Source of the DNA: Mesorhizobium sp.
Lineage (GTDB): Bacteria > Pseudomonadota > Alphaproteobacteria > Rhizobiales > Rhizobiaceae
Direction of reading: 5' to 3'
NCBI GenBank assembly: GCA_030698645.1
Contig: JAUYMV010000166.1
Location: forward strand, 1-5,011
Length of the DNA stretch: 5,011 bases
Shown: piece after piece, positions 4,287-5,011 of the stretch
Position numbering within the stretch: the first letter of the stretch is position 1
Layout of the letters: every line of letters starts with the position of its first letter
Notes under the pieces: generated by a model
Told to the model about the DNA's origin: nothing
What the model saw: only the letters and a program-made list of their open reading frames with translations
Databases searched by the model: none
Made by a program: the position numbers and the translations under genes

Positions 4287-5011
4287 ATGCTTGACTGGGC
4301 CACGCTCCGCGGAAGACCGGATCTACGACCGACGGACGATGTGCCTCCGCTTGCCGCCCCGGCCAGGGTTCCGCCCAAGACCGGCGTCTCGCTGGCGCTT
4401 GGCGGCGGTGCCGCGCGCGGCTGGGCGCATATCGGCGTGCTGCGCGCGCTGGATGAGGCCGGCATCGAGATCAGCATGATCGCCGGAACCTCGATCGGCG
4501 CGCTCGTCGGCGGCTGCTATCTCGCCGGCAAGCTCGACGAACTCGAGGAATTCGCCCGCAGCCTGACCAAGCGCAAGATGTTCGGCCTGCTCGACCTGCA
4601 TCTCGGCGGCAACGGCCTCTTCGGCGGCATGAAGCTAACCGCCCGCATGCAGCTGCACCTGAAGGACATCACCTTCGACGACCTGCCGAAGCCGTTCGTC
4701 TGCGTCGCCTCCGAAATCCGCACCGGCCACGAGATCTGGCTGTCCAGCGGTTCGCTGGTGCGCGCCATGCGCGCCTCCTATGCCTTGCCCGGCGTCTTCG
4801 AGCCGGTCACCTGCAACAGGCGTGTGCTGGTCGACGGCGCGCTCGTCAATCCGGTTCCGGTCTCGGTCTGCCGCGCGCACGAACAGCCGCTCGTCGTCGC
4901 CGTCAATTTGCACTACGACCTGTTCGGCCGCGCCGCCGTGCTGAAGCACAGCGCCGGCGATCATCTGGACGACGTCCCCGAGCCGCTCAATCCGGACATT
5001 TCGGCACGCGC
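4287..5011 (+). CDS. Patatin-like phospholipase (RssA-type), C-terminus outside window
   Basis: The first 241 codons are present with no stop before the window ends. The protein has the complete Ser-Asp dyad of bacterial patatin-like acyl hydrolases: oxyanion-hole motif L-G-G-G-A-A-R-G-W-A-H-I-G (38-50), nucleophile elbow G67-T-S69-I-G71, and catalytic D183-G-A with N-P-V-P after it. The short charged N-terminus has no signal peptide, so it is likely a cytosolic or membrane-peripheral lipid esterase; the substrate is unknown. It resembles RssA/YchK more than secreted ExoU-type toxins. The ATG at 4287 is preceded by the purine-rich run GGGAGAGGGAGAG, a strong ribosome-binding site. It follows hisI by 74 nt on the same strand. 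I see no promoter or terminator in that gap, so read-through from folE-hisI is likely. Confidence 0.92.
   Translation, partial: MLDWATLRGRPDLRPTDDVPPLAAPARVPPKTGVSLALGGGAARGWAHIGVLRALDEAGIEISMIAGTSIGALVGGCYLAGKLDELEEFARSLTKRKMFGLLDLHLGGNGLFGGMKLTARMQLHLKDITFDDLPKPFVCVASEIRTGHEIWLSSGSLVRAMRASYALPGVFEPVTCNRRVLVDGALVNPVPVSVCRAHEQPLVVAVNLHYDLFGRAAVLKHSAGDHLDDVPEPLNPDISAR

Overview
This is GC-rich chromosomal DNA with strong G/C bias at third codon positions. The proteins look alphaproteobacterial and most like Hyphomicrobiales (a Mesorhizobium/Aminobacter-type rhizobial relative). That placement rests on recalled protein signatures and gene order (thrS, yidD, an iscU-like scaffold gene, folE, hisI, patatin gene), not on a search.

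Layout. The left edge (minus strand) holds the first codons of thrS, a leader that can fold into two stem-loops, and yidD. A luciferase-like flavin oxidoreductase gene follows on the plus strand (621-1667) with a clear intrinsic terminator. From about 2844 down to 1731, on the minus strand, lies an apparent transcription unit: a two-cysteine IscU/NifU-like Fe-S scaffold gene, a MntA-type nucleotidyltransferase gene and a HepT-type HEPN toxin gene. The right third is a plus-strand run: folE (GTP cyclohydrolase I), hisI (phosphoribosyl-AMP cyclohydrolase) and the first 241 codons of a patatin-like phospholipase gene that runs off the window. The scaffold gene and folE are divergent around a 234-bp intergenic region with a good promoter candidate and a dyad.

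How it fits together. Most of the window is housekeeping: threonyl-tRNA charging, membrane-protein insertion, Fe-S cluster or metal handling, tetrahydrofolate/pterin entry and histidine synthesis. The accessory part is the block between the scaffold gene and yidD. It carries a HepT-MntA toxin-antitoxin module that appears to be decaying. hepT has an in-frame TAG at codon 20 and an 8-bp tandem duplication that shifts the frame at codon 34. The MntA-like protein keeps GSX10DXD but has Gly where a third acidic residue is usual. Read without allowing for the lesions, hepT looks like a 106-residue protein with an unrelated N-terminus.

I see no CRISPR array, transposase, tRNA or rRNA. The most interesting points are the doubly broken HEPN toxin and the thrS leader, where a hairpin just upstream of the Shine-Dalgarno presents a loop resembling a tRNA-Thr(CGU) anticodon loop. 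I see no convincing wholly new system.
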